From contig JXTB01000047.1 of the NCBI GenBank assembly GCA_002914805.1, positions 683,829 to 747,828 of the forward strand: a stretch of DNA of 64,000 bases, in the 5' to 3' direction. This document shows positions 12,601 through 24,882 of the stretch, in pieces. The notes under the pieces were generated by a model. The model worked only from the letters and a program-made list of their open reading frames with translations. It was not told the DNA's origin and searched no databases. Within the stretch, counting starts at the first letter, position 1. Each line of letters begins with the position of its first letter. Position numbers and translations under genes: made by a program. Source of the DNA: Parasponia andersonii. Its lineage: Eukaryota > Streptophyta > Magnoliopsida > Rosales > Cannabaceae.

Positions 12601-14300
12601 TTGTACTCAATCATCTTTTCTTCAGATGGTTGAAATACCATTTTCTTCTTCTTACAAAAGATAGTGGCATTATACTTAGACAACCAATTTATGCCCAAAA
12701 TAACGTTATAGTCGACCATTTCTAAAACCAGCAAATCTCCTCATAACTCCCTGTCCAGCAATTTTTATAGGTAAGGCTTTGAAACAAAACTGTACAATCA
12801 AATTCTTTCCCGAAAGTAGAGAAATATTACACAAACTACCAAGTAGCTTGGCACCATATCTAACTTCTTAATAAAAGATGCAGAAACAAATGAATACGAT
12901 GTACCAGAGTCTATCAAAGTATATGCCAAAGTGTGAACGATAAAAATTTGACTTACAACCACATCAGATGTGCCTGCCTTAGCTTCTACTCGGGTCATGG
13001 ACTAAACCCTTGCATTAGTTTGCTTCTAGTCTAATTTCCCTTGTTCCATATAGTCTCTGGCATAGTGTTCGAGCTTCCTACAAGTGTAACAGTTCAAGCA
13101 GTCTTAGACCAGATGACTAGGATTCCCACAATTGTAACAATTTTGGGCATCATTACAATTTCTTAGATGGCATCTTCTGCATTTGTTACAAAACGGCCAT
13201 TGCTTATAAGCTCTCCGGGCCTACTTATTTGGTCTAGGCTAATCATTCTTCTCCTGATTTTTGGGTCTATTCTTCCTTCTATTTCTGGTCTTTCCTTGAT
13301 ATTGGTAGCTTTGATTGTCTTGTTAACCTCCATTATTTTTCTTCCTTAGCTGAAAACTACCGCTTCCACCATTACATCAGTTCATAATGGTTAAGGATGT
13401 ACAAATTGAGCTATATTCTTTCTTTCTTCCTTCATATTTACCCATGACCTTTTGTCTCATTCATGCCAAGATTCCTGAAGAATCATTTGACCCATTGTAT
13501 TAATATAAGACTTGAGACCATCTTTTCTCATATCTTCAAAACTTGCCAAACCTGAACAAACACCATTCATAAGTCTATAAACTTTACTCGCTTTAGTTGA
13601 CACTATGTTTAGCACATAATGTGACAACTTGTATCATACTCCAACACCGACATATTTCCTTGTTGTAACTCAGTGAGCTCTACTACTTTATCATTAATTA
13701 AAGCTTGACTATAGCACTTAGGATTAAACTTTATCAGTAAATGAATCCTAATCATTCTCATTACATCGTGGGTTTTTTTAATAGCATCCTACCTAATCTG
13801 AGGATCCTTCCTAAGCATATTGATTGTGGAAGTTACTACTCTTTTTATTAAATTTGCATAATTTTAAATATCTTCTCTATCATGTTAATCCATTCCTCAG
13901 CGATAAAAGGATCAATTATCCTTTGAACATTAATGCATCTTTCTTCATAAGCCTTTCTATTGTTGGCCTCAATCTAGGTACTAGAGGTTGTAGTAGTGAC
14001 TCCACCTCTTGTTGTGGCTGGCCCTATTCCATCTTCCAGACATATTGGAATTCTTTGTAGAAGAGTCTCAAACATTTTATTTTGGCGATGCAATATCTCT
14101 TCCTCTCTTGTTGTCGCGTCTTTAGCTTGGTTTTGTATTAACTCAGACTATTGCTTAACTACTTGACCTAATTCAGAGACCTCTACAGTTGTTGCTACCT
14201 TGGGTTAATTATCGACCCTTACCTATAACCCTTCCTCTTGCATTTGACTTCGGGTGATTTACCTATGAGGCTACATTGCTCTTTGATTAATGTTAGTGTA
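9690..14300 (-). pseudogene. Ty3/gypsy gag-pol remnant
   Basis: Broken by many stops and frameshifts. From upstream to downstream on the minus strand: a gag core at about 13600-13920, a CCHC zinc knuckle (YNCGNPSH) at about 13085-13140, and an aspartic protease segment at 12998-12798 with LIDSGTSYSFV. A reverse-transcriptase lead-in at 12734-12300 contains LPLDREIEF, with further RT sequence down to about 11340. RNase H follows at 11336 with TDHKNLRYIF, then the integrase zinc-binding region ending CITCQQVKAEY at about 10770. The integrase core at 10770-10110 is scrambled. The C-terminal part at 10107-9856 has KKGKLSPRY and VFHVSI. A chromodomain-like tail follows at about 9850-9690, containing TYEERPEEILDRKEK. 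It cannot make a working polyprotein. Confidence 0.85.
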
Positions 14301-15196
14301 TGTCTTGTTCCTCTAAGTGAAACACAAATAAGGCCTCCCAACCCAATTAAGCATTCCTTGTATACACATCATTTATAAATATAATATTTATATTATCCTT
14401 TAACCACATCTAAGTGATTTATAAAGTCTTAAAGAAAGGCCCATTTTTACATAGATAATAAACATATGCAAAACATAAAATTTAACCTTGGCACTTTAAT
14501 AAAGTGCAAAATTAAAGTGCCACTAGCCCTTATTAATGTGGCTATATCCTTTAATTCTGCCATCTTAGGTCACTCCTATCTTGATCATTCTCTAGCACTT
14601 AGTTGGAACTTGTCCCTAGTTCTCTTTTTCAGTAGAATTCATATGTTTTGTTGGTTCTAGATCTACCACTGCAATCTTAATATCATCATCGCCAATGTCC
14701 CTCAGGGTTTTGAATATACTTTCTGATTATAAAAATAAAATGTTCTCAATGGTAACTTCTACAGTGACTTTTCTGACTATCCCACCATTTCTCTTCATAA
14801 TTAGTGAGATGTCATAAAGCTATAGCTATCCACATATCATAACGTACTCTCTGGACTCTAAGAATTTGTTCCATTTTACGAGTCCATCTATATACATTCA
14901 TGTTAACATATACACCGCTAAACCTAGGCGGAGTTGCAACTTTCATATGCATAGAGTATAGTACCATCTCTCAAAGTATATATACATATCCACTAGTAAT
15001 CTTAGGTATAGATCTTTAGGATTCCTCTGATAGTTTTCTAGTAGACATTTCTATCTATGACACATGATCAAAAACATTCTAAACTTAAACTAGAGTCTCC
15101 AATAACTTGGCTTTTAAATAAAATCATACTGATAGTGAGCAACCTTGTTGTTGTGCCATGTATATATGGTATTGTCTACAGAACTGGTTCAACTCA
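14301..15196 (-). other. 5' leader of the gypsy element
   Basis: Lies between the primer-binding site and gag in element orientation. It holds no coding frame that I can assign. Confidence 0.5.
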
Positions 15197-15197
15197 A

Positions 15198-15209
15198 GCT
15201 CTAATACCA
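15198..15209 (-). other. Primer-binding site of the gypsy element
   Basis: The minus strand reads TGGTATTAGAGC, one base from the usual initiator tRNA-Met primer match TGGTATCAGAGC. It lies four bases from the end of the right LTR, which fixes the LTR boundary at 15214. Confidence 0.8.
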
Positions 15210-15213
15210 CGCT

Positions 15214-18200
15214 TGTAACGAACTTCTTCCTTGCCATTTAAAAACCGAAATATCAAAATAAAAATAGCAGAGAAAGATGCTACTTAGGACTCAAAAATAT
15301 GAATTTTCAAAAACTACATAAAATATTATAGAAAAAAGTGTTTACGTTAACAAACTAATCATAAAATATATAGTCTGAGCTACATTGAAAAACAAAATAT
15401 TTTATTCCAAAAACATGCCACTCAGCCTGACCATATGTATACTATACAGCTACAACTTGGTCAGTGCATTAGTTTACCTTCTCTTTTCCTTTACCTACAA
15501 TATAATAGTACTTGATAAGCTACTAAACTTAGTAAGGTAGTAAAAATAAATTTCACTACTCGAGACAATTACCAAGATAACCAATAGGTTAACAATCAAA
15601 ACTTTACACTTGACCCACTTATAGCAAAACTCAAATCTGGGTTAGTCATCCATTTAATATGCACAGTATAAAAAAAATATTTCAAGCATAAGGCATAATT
15701 CATAGAGTATAGAAACTCAATAAAACAGTGCATAAGTGAAGTGCACATATTGCTAGCCTGACTCATAGTGGAACTATTCATATTGGAGACTACACTAATA
15801 CATATCAATCCAGCTACCTTATTCAGAGGTATCGCTTATAATTTTACGACTCATTACTTTAACATTGTAATATAACTATATTAACAACCCAGTAACTTTG
15901 ATATTGTATTTTATTTATAATGATAACCTAATAATTTTGGCATTGTATAAAAATTCATAATAACGTCCCGATAACTTCAAATTCATGTTCAATTCATAAT
16001 AACAACCCTGAAACTTCGGCATCATATTCAATTTATAGTAATGACCCTGTAACTTTGGTATCCTATTCGATTCATAGTAATGACCCAATAACTTTGGCAT
16101 TGTATTATTATATAACTGTGATCCAGTACTTCGACATCGCTCTCTACAGGTTTTCTAAAGGCAATATTCTATGTGTATGCTTGTGAATTTATGCATAAGT
16201 ATTCATACATATCATAACATAGTGATCAATGCATCTAAGCAATGACAATATTGAAATGTTGTAGACAAACAACTGCACTTACAGTACTTGATATTCCACA
16301 CTGCGACTCCCTTCCTTTTCTAGAGTTCTTCGTATCTACCTTTTACTATATACCAAATACAGTTCCAAGTTTTAACTTCAAAGTTATACAAACTATCATT
16401 AGGCCTTAATTTGCATGAAAATATTCAACTATTTGTAAAATCATACAAACTATCTTTCAACTTTCTAGGCAGATTCACCTCTCATATTGCAAAAATCACC
16501 ACTCATTCAATATTTATCATTAAATAATGAGTAATCCAAAATTTTAAAGCTTATCAAGTCTATTATAATATATCCAAAAATCAGAGGCCAGTTCAAAGTA
16601 TAAAGCCCCAAAACAATTATAATAATAACGGAGTTTCAGTAAAACATTCAAATTGGTAAAAAAAAAATCTTTAGGCATTTTTTTGGACGTAGGTCACTTA
16701 TTACATACCTGAATGAGCTACTTTTTGATTCTAAACATATCTATATAAAATATCCTTGAAATCTAGGCATAGATATCACTTGAATATTCATCTTAGCTAT
16801 CTTAAAAATCCATTTTTACTCTCAGACAGATTGTGTTCAAAGCATATTTAGTCAATTTTAGACTTACAAACTTAGTATTTTCGGTCCATTTCATATATTA
16901 TTTGCATGCATGGCTAGTTGCATCATCACAACATTAGAATTTTAACTCAAAACAAACACCAACACTACTCACCCACACTTATTACCCCACCATGGCACTT
17001 TGGCCTCAAATAATAACCATGATCATAAAAAATCACAAAGTTTAATATCTTTACCTTTGTGGTTTCTTCCGAATTTTCTACCACTACCACCACAAGATAA
17101 TCACGTCAATTCTTTAACCTTCTTATATTATGGTACTTCATTATAAACAAGGCTAAATTATCACCAAAAGTCTTGAAGATTAATATTAAAAATTAAATTC
17201 TTAAAAACAATTCAAGAACTCACATTACATCACTTGAAAGCCATGCTTGTATATCTTGCCTATACTCTTTTGGATGGCTCTAGTTCTCACATATATTAAA
17301 CTACTTGCTCTAAGAATTAATTTTACATAGAAATATTGAAGACTGGATGAAAGAAAATCAAGATTTAGTGGCTGGTTTCTGGTTAAGTTGAGAAAAAGAA
17401 AAGAGAAAAAAATGAGAAGAGTTGTGAATTTTGAAGATCGAATGCATGAAAATGAGAAAATCACGAAGCCTTTGTCTTTTAACTCCTTAGCTGCACAAAA
17501 AATGGATGGTTTCAGCTCCCTTGTAGGATTTTTAATAATGCCAAATAACCATTCTTTTGACACTTGCCTACTAGCTTTTACTACTTGTCACTATTGCCTA
17601 ACTTTTTTTTTCTTTTTTCTCTACTAATAATCTAACACCTCACCCCTTATACAAGCTGTCCATTGAAGCATTCTCTATTTGCTTCTAGATTGTCACCTCT
17701 CCTCTTAATAAAAAAAAATCTTAATTTCAACTTCTTCTGTCATTTCGCCCATATATCTTTAAGTCTTACCTTTTATTTGTTTTATCTCCAAATTTCATCA
17801 AATTCTAAGCACATGAACAATATTATATTCTTAACACTTCTATAGCCTTGAATCATCAAATCCAATATCTTAAGAATCTTAGGTTATGGTACAGTTCGTT
17901 AAATGCACTTGTTATGTCCAATTACCAAATACTAATTGTCAAAATCCATTTTCTTTTATTTCAAAATATCTAACGAGTAAGCTAATTTACTACTTTGAAA
18001 TCTAGGGCTTGCTAATTAATCTCCACTCAATTTCCTAACTCTACTACTTTAGGGTTTATAGCTCCTTGAGCTACTGTTTCATTCTCATTTTACCAATAAT
18101 TCATGGAATCAACTCATCAAACCTCATGAATTTTATGTGTGCCATAAGAATCATAGAAAATTAATCTCTTTAATAATTTAAAATAAATAGAGAATTCAAA

Positions 18201-18249
18201 AATCTACAGATAATCATTGTGGTAGGTTTCTGAAAACTAGGTCATAACA
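15214..18249 (-). repeat. 5' LTR of the gypsy element, about 3.0 kb
   Basis: Begins TGTTATGACC at 18249 on the minus strand and ends in TTACA at 15214 beside the primer-binding site. The outer 1.85 kb is shared with the left LTR. The inner 1.2 kb (15214 to about 16400) is found only here and contains the tandem repeat at 15840-16115. Confidence 0.75.
15840..16115. repeat. ~39-bp tandem repeat inside the gypsy LTR
   Basis: About six to seven diverged copies built on a CCC(A/T)GTAACTTTGGCATT core followed by ATTCATAGTAATGA-like text. The open frame on the minus strand at 15915-16100 only reflects this periodicity (units of 13 residues such as PKLLGHYYE). Confidence 0.75.
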
Positions 18250-19260
18250 AATCTCATCTTCTAATTAATGGATTGAGTCTACTTTGTAAAAATATTTTAT
18301 TTATAATAGCAAATTCATTTCTATTCTTAACAACGAAATGCAATGCCTTGAGTTAAGAGCCTTTATAGACATGCTTGTTTATTATATATTTTTATTTAAC
18401 TTTGTTCTTTCAGTCCTATAGATGCCGTCCAGTCTGCACATTGTGTAGGTTATGGCCTTTTCCCTCCAATGCTCCCTAAAAAGGAGAAAACTACGCGGGG
18501 GCATGGGCGTGTGGCTTTATTTTTTTAGGTGAAAGTCATAGGGCTAGTTAATTTGGTATTGCGGTGTTGTGTTGTAGTCGTATTGTGAACCTAAACCGGT
18601 TGTGGGAAAAAAGGTCTAGGCATTTGCTAAGTTTAATTTAAAAAACTATAGTATTATTTAAAAGTAGCATCTAAGTATTTGGTAAATTATAAATTATGTG
18701 TACTGTAAAGTGATATTTTAAACAATTTGTACTATGGAAGCAAAATTAGTTTTGAAAAGGAACCCTTACTCTGTTTCTCAAATTCTTCTTAAATTAGTGA
18801 TTACGTTGTAATTTTTAAAATTTGCTGGCCAAAAGTAATAACTTGCCAAATGCTCCCACTCTCGATTTTTTCGCTAACCACTTGTAAAGGCTAAAAGCAA
18901 CAATCATAACTACTCCCATATAGCTCCTTAATGTTCCTTTTTTTTTAAAAAAAAAAAGTCTCAAATATTTTTTTAGCATTTTCTTGAGTTTTTATTTCTC
19001 TTCCTTATAAGTACACTTCTTTCTTGTATGCATTTTTTTTTTTTAGGTTATGGACAAAAGTACCTATGTTTTAATAAATTTTACCATTTATATGACCCGC
19101 TTATAACAATTATTTTTTCGTACGAATTTTTACTGCTATTTTTATAAATATTATAAGTATAAAAGGCATGATAGTAGTTTTGTAATTAAGTCAATCTTTT
19201 TGATAGTATTGGTTATTAAATAAAAAGTACAATAAATATGTAAAATAAAAAAATAAACCT
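18250..19260. other. Non-coding stretch
   Basis: No gene seen. A stretch at about 18540-18930 resembles a worn miniature transposon, GC-poor with a GGGCTAGTTAATTTGGTATTGC-type left edge, but I could not match its two ends. Confidence 0.4.
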
Positions 19261-19269
19261 AACCTTGTG

Positions 19270-19520
19270 GTTGGGGCTTTAAACCTCCTATTCTTTGGAT
19301 CAATACCCAACACTTCATTTTTTTATCTTATTTTTTTTGGTCCTTTCCTTTAATCATTTTATTTTCCTTTTTTTAATTTCTCTTCAACTTTTCTTTTCCT
19401 TTTTTTTTTTTTTCTCTTTTACATTCTTTTTATTCCATTTTTTAACCATTCTTCCCTTTTGCCATTTTTTTTTCCTTTTTTTTTTCGATTTTCATTCAAT
19501 AAAGGAAAACTAACATAGAT
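19270..19520. repeat. Pyrimidine-rich low-complexity arm
   Basis: The plus strand is almost wholly T and C, with long T-runs. The open frame at 19295-19513 is Phe/Leu-rich low complexity and is not a gene. The stretch mirrors the purine-rich arm at 20400-20720. Confidence 0.7.
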
Positions 19521-19599
19521 TTGGATTTTGTTTTTTAGTTGCAAATTAATGACTAGTTTCTAATAATCACACTAGTAATAGAAAACTAATAATCAATTT

Positions 19600-20380
19600 G
19601 GTTTCTCTAGTAACTAAACTGGTTTCTAATTGATGTTGGAACCAATTTAGTCATTAACTAAATTAGTTTACAGTTTTTCAAATTGATTGATGGTTTATGT
19701 GCAGCAGAATACCTTATATGTAAGTAAATCATAGGAAATCATAAAAGTTTCTAAGAAACTAATTTAGTTTCTTTTTAGCAAAATACCCTAGATGTAAGTA
19801 AATCAAAAGAAACTAAAAAGGTTCCTAGTAAACTAATTTGGTTTCTCTTTAGCAAAACACCTTGTATGTAAGTAAATCAAAGGAAAACCATAAAGGTTTC
19901 TAGGAAACTAAGTTAGTTTCCTTTTAGCAGAATGCCCTGTAGTTAAGTAAATCACAGGAAACCACAAAGATTTCCTAGAGACTAGATTGGTTTTCTTTTA
20001 GCAGAATGCCATATATGTAAGTAAATCACAAAGAGCCATAAAGATTTGTAGGAAACCAGTCTAGTTTCCTTTTAGCAAAATACTTTGTAGCTAAGTAAAT
20101 CATAGAAAACGAAAAAAGTTTCTTGAAAATCAGTTTGATTTCTATGCAGTAGAATATCTTTTAGGTAACTAATCACAGAAAACCACAAAAGCTTTTTAGA
20201 AACTAGTTTAGTTTCTTTTTAGCAGAATACCCTGTAGCTAAGTAAATCATAAGAAATCATAAATGTTTCTTGGAAAGTAGTTTGGTTTCCATGTAGTAGA
20301 ATAATTTGATTTCTTGGTAACCAAATTGGTTTCTAATTGCGATTGGAAATCAATTTGGTTAGTAACCAAATTAGTTTATA
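19600..20380. repeat. 74-bp minisatellite, about eight copies, with flanking direct repeats
   Basis: The anchor word TAAGTAAATCA recurs at about 19721, 19795, 19869, 19944, 20018, 20092, 20166 (changed) and 20239, a spacing of 73-75 bases. Each unit also carries GTTTCTTTTTAGCAGAATACC-like and GGAAACTA words. A related, distinct ~75-bp segment containing TTGGTTTCTAATTG and AACCAAATTAGTTTA flanks the array at about 19600-19675 and 20300-20380. No protein is encoded. Confidence 0.85.
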
Positions 20381-20399
20381 GCTTATTAAATTGTAAGAG

Positions 20400-20720
20400 A
20401 ATTTTTTTTAAGGAAAAAAAAGAGTAAGAAAAAAAATAATGAAATGTATAGAATAATAAAAAAGAGACAATTTTGTTAAAGGGAAAAAGAATTAGAAAAA
20501 AAAAACCAACCTAATAGGAATTAAAAAAAAAGGTAGGATTAAAAAGAAGAGATTTTTTTTTTAAGAAAAAAAAAGAGACAGGAAAAAAACAATAAAGTGT
20601 ATGGACTAATAAAAAAGAGTCAATTTTTTTTTTTAAAAAAAGAATTAGAAAAAAAAAACTAATCTAATAGGATAAAGAAAAGTAGGATTAAAAAAATTAA
20701 AAAAAAAACAACAAAGTGAA
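20400..20720. repeat. Purine-rich low-complexity arm
   Basis: A/G-rich on the plus strand, with an internally repeated unit of about 110-130 bases that includes AATAAAGTGTATGGACTAATAAAAAAGAG-like text. It looks like the inverted counterpart of the T/C-rich arm at 19270-19520. Confidence 0.6.
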
Positions 20721-20884
20721 TAGATTACGATTTGATACGAGGATGGAGAAGTGAAAAGTAAACAAGGCAACCAACACTACTAATATAAGCTTTTAGCTAT
20801 TATGATGCTAACTTTTTATATAAACAGTTTTTTAAAAGATTATGGTTTTATCACAACAATACCATCGCATGTGTACTTGTACTA

Positions 20885-21415
20885 GAGATATAAAGTGAGA
20901 CGGGTCAGGCTACGTTAGTGCTTATTTGATAAGCCAATACGGACTTTGTACTGTGTTTAAACCCGACTTACCTAAAATATGGGGTGGACTAGCCCATCTT
21001 ATATTTTTATTAAAGAGCTTGATACGGCCTACAGGCCTAGGCTACATTTTATGCGGATCTAAATGGGTTGTGCCTAAGTAGGTTATCTCTATGCAGGATG
21101 AAAATAAGTCATAATGTGGACCTAATTTCATTGTTATTTTATGCTTTAAAATATCAAATGTGGGTCTAAAACTCATTCATATTCTTTTAAAATTTGAATA
21201 AATTGAAAATAAATAAAAAATTAATAAATAAATAACATTAAAAACATATAAATAAAAATATTTAAATAAGATTTTTTAAAATTTTAGTTAAGAAATATAT
21301 TTAAAATTATATATGGAAGGACTAAATGTAGGCCGATAGAAATGTGAGCCGTGCTAGGCCGGTCCTGTGGGCCTATGACTAAGGCCCAGCCTGGCTCCTG
21401 CTATATGTAACGGGC
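20885..21415. mobile_element. Possible non-autonomous hAT-like element
   Basis: An AT-rich core of about 250 bases lies between two GC-rich ends carrying GACGGGTCAGGC on the left and GGCCGGTCCTGTGGGCC and GGCCCAGCCTGG on the right. This is the same architecture as the 5598-7312 repeats and the element at 56587-57861. No coding frame. Ends and target duplication were not resolved. Confidence 0.4.
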
Positions 21416-21429
21416 AATGTGCATCAGCC

Positions 21430-23160
21430 AACAAAACTTATCCTACGTTGATATCTGTAACTTATACTAGATAACTTAAAAAAAGGATAGTTTGTCTAAA
21501 AGATCATACAAAATTATATGCACTAGACCATGTTATATTTTTGGAATTATTTTCTAAAAGTCATACTACATGTCATAATCCCCCCCCTTTTTTTTTTTTT
21601 TCTCTAAAAGGATTTTAAGAGTTTCAATTTTATAATAGATTTCTAACACTTTTACTTACAAAACAAAAAATAATTACAAAAATACAGTGGTTTAGATTTT
21701 TTTCTAATTCCTGTGCTAATTTTTTTTAAAAGATGAATACAATTTTTTAAAAGTTAGTAGAAAATATACCATTTTTAAAATAATTACTAGTTAATAGTAT
21801 CTGAAAATTGATTACTAATTATAAATACCTTTAGTTATTAATTACTAGTGCTCGAGAACTAATTACCATTTACTAGTTACTATTTTAGAAAAATACTTAA
21901 AAAATGGTATTTTTCTAAAAAAAATTTAAAAATAATATTTTTCTAAAAACTTTTAAAAATAGTATTTTCTTCAAAATATGATACCGAATCTTTAAAAAAT
22001 TGAGCCCACTACGTATTTCTTATTTTTTTTTTTTCTAAATTCTTTTCTACGTGACTTAATTTTTACGTTTATAAATGATAATGGAGTATGGAGATTCAAA
22101 CTTTACACTTTAATAATAATGGTGGGTGTGGATAATTTTGTTCAATGGTCAACTTAAGATGATGTAAATTGTTCACGTGATGATAAAATAAATCTCTTTA
22201 GTGAGTTGTAGCTCCTACGTCGGTGTAAAAATATGAATAAATTATTGAGTGAGGATATATAGGGTCACATTGTAGTAGTTTTTTTAAAAAAATTATATGT
22301 AAGTATATTTTTTAGTTATTAGATTATTGTTTAATGATTATTATAATTTTAAGTAGTTTAAAAAAATAAAAATAAAAATATTAAATATTTTTATATTTTT
22401 TATTATATAAACTATATATAATAAATTTTAATTAAATAAAATAATACTTGTAATTAGGTAAAAAAAAAAAAAAAAACGCAATAGATACATAGGCCATAAT
22501 CCAATAGGGCATATGTATAAAATGTATATAGTTGAATTTCATTTACACGTCTCGAAAGTACTGAACATGTATATAAAATGTCTAGTCATACATTATCTTC
22601 TTGGATGTTGGTATAGTAATATGTGTGAGTTTTTCTCCTTTTTTTGTCAGAATTTATTACACCTCATTAATTCTTTTGATACTTCCAACTGCCACATTCC
22701 AATGATTCCATACTGGTGTGACTCGTTTTGCTTGTTTGTGTTTTGTTTGTCGTAAATGAATCTACACCAAGTATTTTTACTTTCCCTCCAGTTTTCCCCA
22801 AAAACCAAAGCCTTGTCCCGTCATTTCAATTACTTCGTAATCGGTACCAATCAATAAGAGAATCAAATTCTTTCAAAATAATAATAATAATAATAAGAGA
22901 ATCAAATGAAATAATCAATAAAAGAATCAAATAAAATCTATTCTCAATACTCCTTTTTTTTTTTTTTCCTCCCACCGCCCAAACAAACAATGATGATAAT
23001 ACATTAAATTTACATTTAAAGTTGACGTCAGTCATAATTGTTATACTAAATTGCCCCTAGAAAAAATCCATCTTTATTCCAAATTGCCCATTCATCAGAC
23101 TCTATTTCAGTTGCTGTGTTAAGAAATTGACACGTTGACCTTCATGTGCATCTGATCACC
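21430..23160. other. AT-rich non-coding stretch
   Basis: Includes repeated TTTAAAAATAGTATTTT words at about 21730-21990, a C-run at 21582-21588, a poly-A run at 22460-22477 and an AAT microsatellite near 22880. No gene recognised on either strand. Confidence 0.5.
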
Positions 23161-23169
23161 GCAACAAAA

Positions 23170-23500
23170 ATATGAAATAGCGGCATTTTTTTTAGTGACA
23201 TTACCTAAAAAATTGTCACAATACATATAATAGCATTTGTTGAAAAGTGTCAATTATTTATAAGGATATTACAATATTGCCAATTTTAAAAAAATTTAGA
23301 TATACTAATATCTAACAAACGCCGTTAAAATTTATCTTTAGTGATATTTTTTAAATGTCATTAATATTTTGATTTAGTAGTATTTTAAAATGTCACTAAA
23401 TTTGAATTTCGTAGTATTTGAAAAATAAAACTAAATTTTTGATTTAGTGACATTTCAAAATATCAATAATTTTTCTAGAAGACTATAAATTATTGATAAT
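23170..23500. repeat. Array of TTAGTGACATTT / AAATGTCACTAAA words
   Basis: The word TTTAGTGACATTTT and its reverse complement recur at about 23190, 23340, 23380 and 23440, with GCGGCATTTTTT at 23180 and AAACGCCGTTA at 23318. Alternating short inverted repeats of this kind occur in CACTA-type plant elements, but no ends or transposase were seen, so this is a repeat call only. Confidence 0.5.
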
Positions 23501-23549
23501 TTTAGGAAATAGAATAAAATGAAAAGAAAATTTTTAAATGCAAAATATA

Positions 23550-23597
23550 CTCTCTCTCTCTCTCTCTCTTTTTTTTTGTGGAGAGAGAGAGAGAGGG
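23550..23597. repeat. (CT)n / (GA)n hairpin-forming microsatellite
   Basis: About ten CT units (23550-23569), an 11-base T-rich spacer and about seven GA units (23581-23595). The two arms are complementary and could fold back. Confidence 0.85.
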
Positions 23598-23599
23598 AG

Positions 23600-24348
23600 A
23601 TAGAGGTACTTCGAATGATTCTCTTATTCTTTTATTAATTTATTATATTCAATTTAATTAAAATGAATTAATTTGTTTTCAAAAGAAGTTTAATTTGAAA
23701 AACTAATATGAAACTAGAAATGTTCATATAAAAATAACACAAATATGAAGTTATAAGTTATTTTTTTATAGGGTGGGGGCTGGATAGTAGTAGGCATTTT
23801 CTTTTAATTTGTAATAAGTGGAGGTCATTAGTTAAACACTATTTTTTCAAAGGAAAAAAAATATTATTTTTACGAGAAGAAGTGATTTAATATAAATCTA
23901 ATATCTCAAGAATAAATTCTTATAAAAAAAAAAAGAAAAAAAAAAACTTAGATACCCAAATTTCATTTTACAATTGTTCATCTATTGTAATTTTCTATAG
24001 GATAAATTATAGGTTTACCTGACTAGAATAATAATAATTTATAAAATTTTAATATGAAAATGTGTGTTTTGGTAAAGGTAGTTGGTTAAGAATTCAAATT
24101 TGATATTACTCAACAAAAGAATTTGAATTTTCTTTTTCAGATTTTTGAAAATTTTAAGTAAATTTTAAATTTAAACTTTTTTAGAGTTTCTAAAGTTTAT
24201 AATACAACCATAATGAAAAAAAAAAAAAAAGCAAAACTTAAAAATAAAAAACTAACTCATCTACTACTAACTCTTATGTTTTCTCATCAACCTTGGCTTT
24301 TATCTTTTTGTAAGTTTTCTTCTCATAATTTCATCTTATTTTCTTTTT
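23600..24348. other. AT-rich non-coding stretch
   Basis: No coding region, RNA gene or clear repeat was recognised. Confidence 0.45.
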
Positions 24349-24882
24349 GTTAGGAATCTGACCACCCAAATTTACCATGTCCAGGATACTACTTTAAAGA
24401 AAAAGTAAAACATAAACAAGATCAATAAGAACAACATAAGATTAAACGTGAAAAAAATTCCCAAATCACGATAAAAAACATGACCCTCAAAAAAGACTCC
24501 CATTATATGAAATTTTTTTATAATTATTCAGTTTCTTCTCTTCTACCTAATGATCCTTGAATATACTTAAGAGAATTTTCTTCATAACTCTGAGAATAAA
24601 ACTCTCACTCTTGTTAATTTTCACTCACTTTAGAATGAAGAAATGAAGAGGATTAAGTCTTTATTTATTGGCTTAGGCTCAATAACCTCTCTACTAAATC
24701 CTCACATAGTTGTTATGTATAAAATGCTTCTTGTGTACTGCAAATACACATTTTCTACCAATTATACCTTATATATCTTTTTGATATAAATATAAAGATA
24801 TCCCCATCTCCTTAAGTGGTTTATATGCAGTAGGTAGAGATATTCTTTTATTTAATAAAATAAAGTCATTCAAATGCTAACA
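24349..24882 (-). mobile_element. LTR of a minus-strand copia-type element
   Basis: The plus strand begins TGTTAGGAATC and ends GCTAACA, so the minus strand runs TGTTAGC...CCTAACA with the TG..CA ends of an LTR. Directly outside the minus-strand start lies AAGTAGGAGAT, a polypurine tract of the kind that precedes copia LTRs. Length is 534 bp. A related fragment lies at 4610-5100. Confidence 0.65.

Larger units (their letters stand above)
7735..18249 (-). mobile_element. Ty3/gypsy retrotransposon, Tekay/Del-like, degenerate
   Basis: A minus-strand element with related LTR copies at 7735-9630 and 15214-18249 and a decayed gag-pol between them. The domain order read on the minus strand is gag, zinc knuckle, protease, reverse transcriptase, RNase H, integrase, chromodomain-like tail, which is the Ty3/gypsy order. 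The integrase tail (GKLSPRY, VFHVSI) and the trailing chromodomain-like region match the Tekay/Del group of chromoviruses. The left (3') LTR lacks about 1.1-1.2 kb at its outer end compared with the right one, so the element is truncated there. No target duplication can be checked because of that truncation. Confidence 0.85.

Noticed and set aside
15915..16100. 61-codon repetitive frame as a repeat protein
   Set aside because: It reflects the 39-bp tandem repeat in the gypsy LTR.
19295..19513. 72-codon Phe/Leu-rich frame as a membrane peptide
   Set aside because: Low-complexity T/C sequence; hydrophobicity follows from composition.
19715..20310. Regular 74-bp repeats as a CRISPR-like array
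   Set aside because: The whole unit repeats without unique spacers, and the window is a plant genome.
22513..22755. 80-codon Cys-rich frame as a small secreted protein
   Set aside because: No signal peptide-like start, no regular cysteine pattern, and it lies in AT-rich non-coding DNA.
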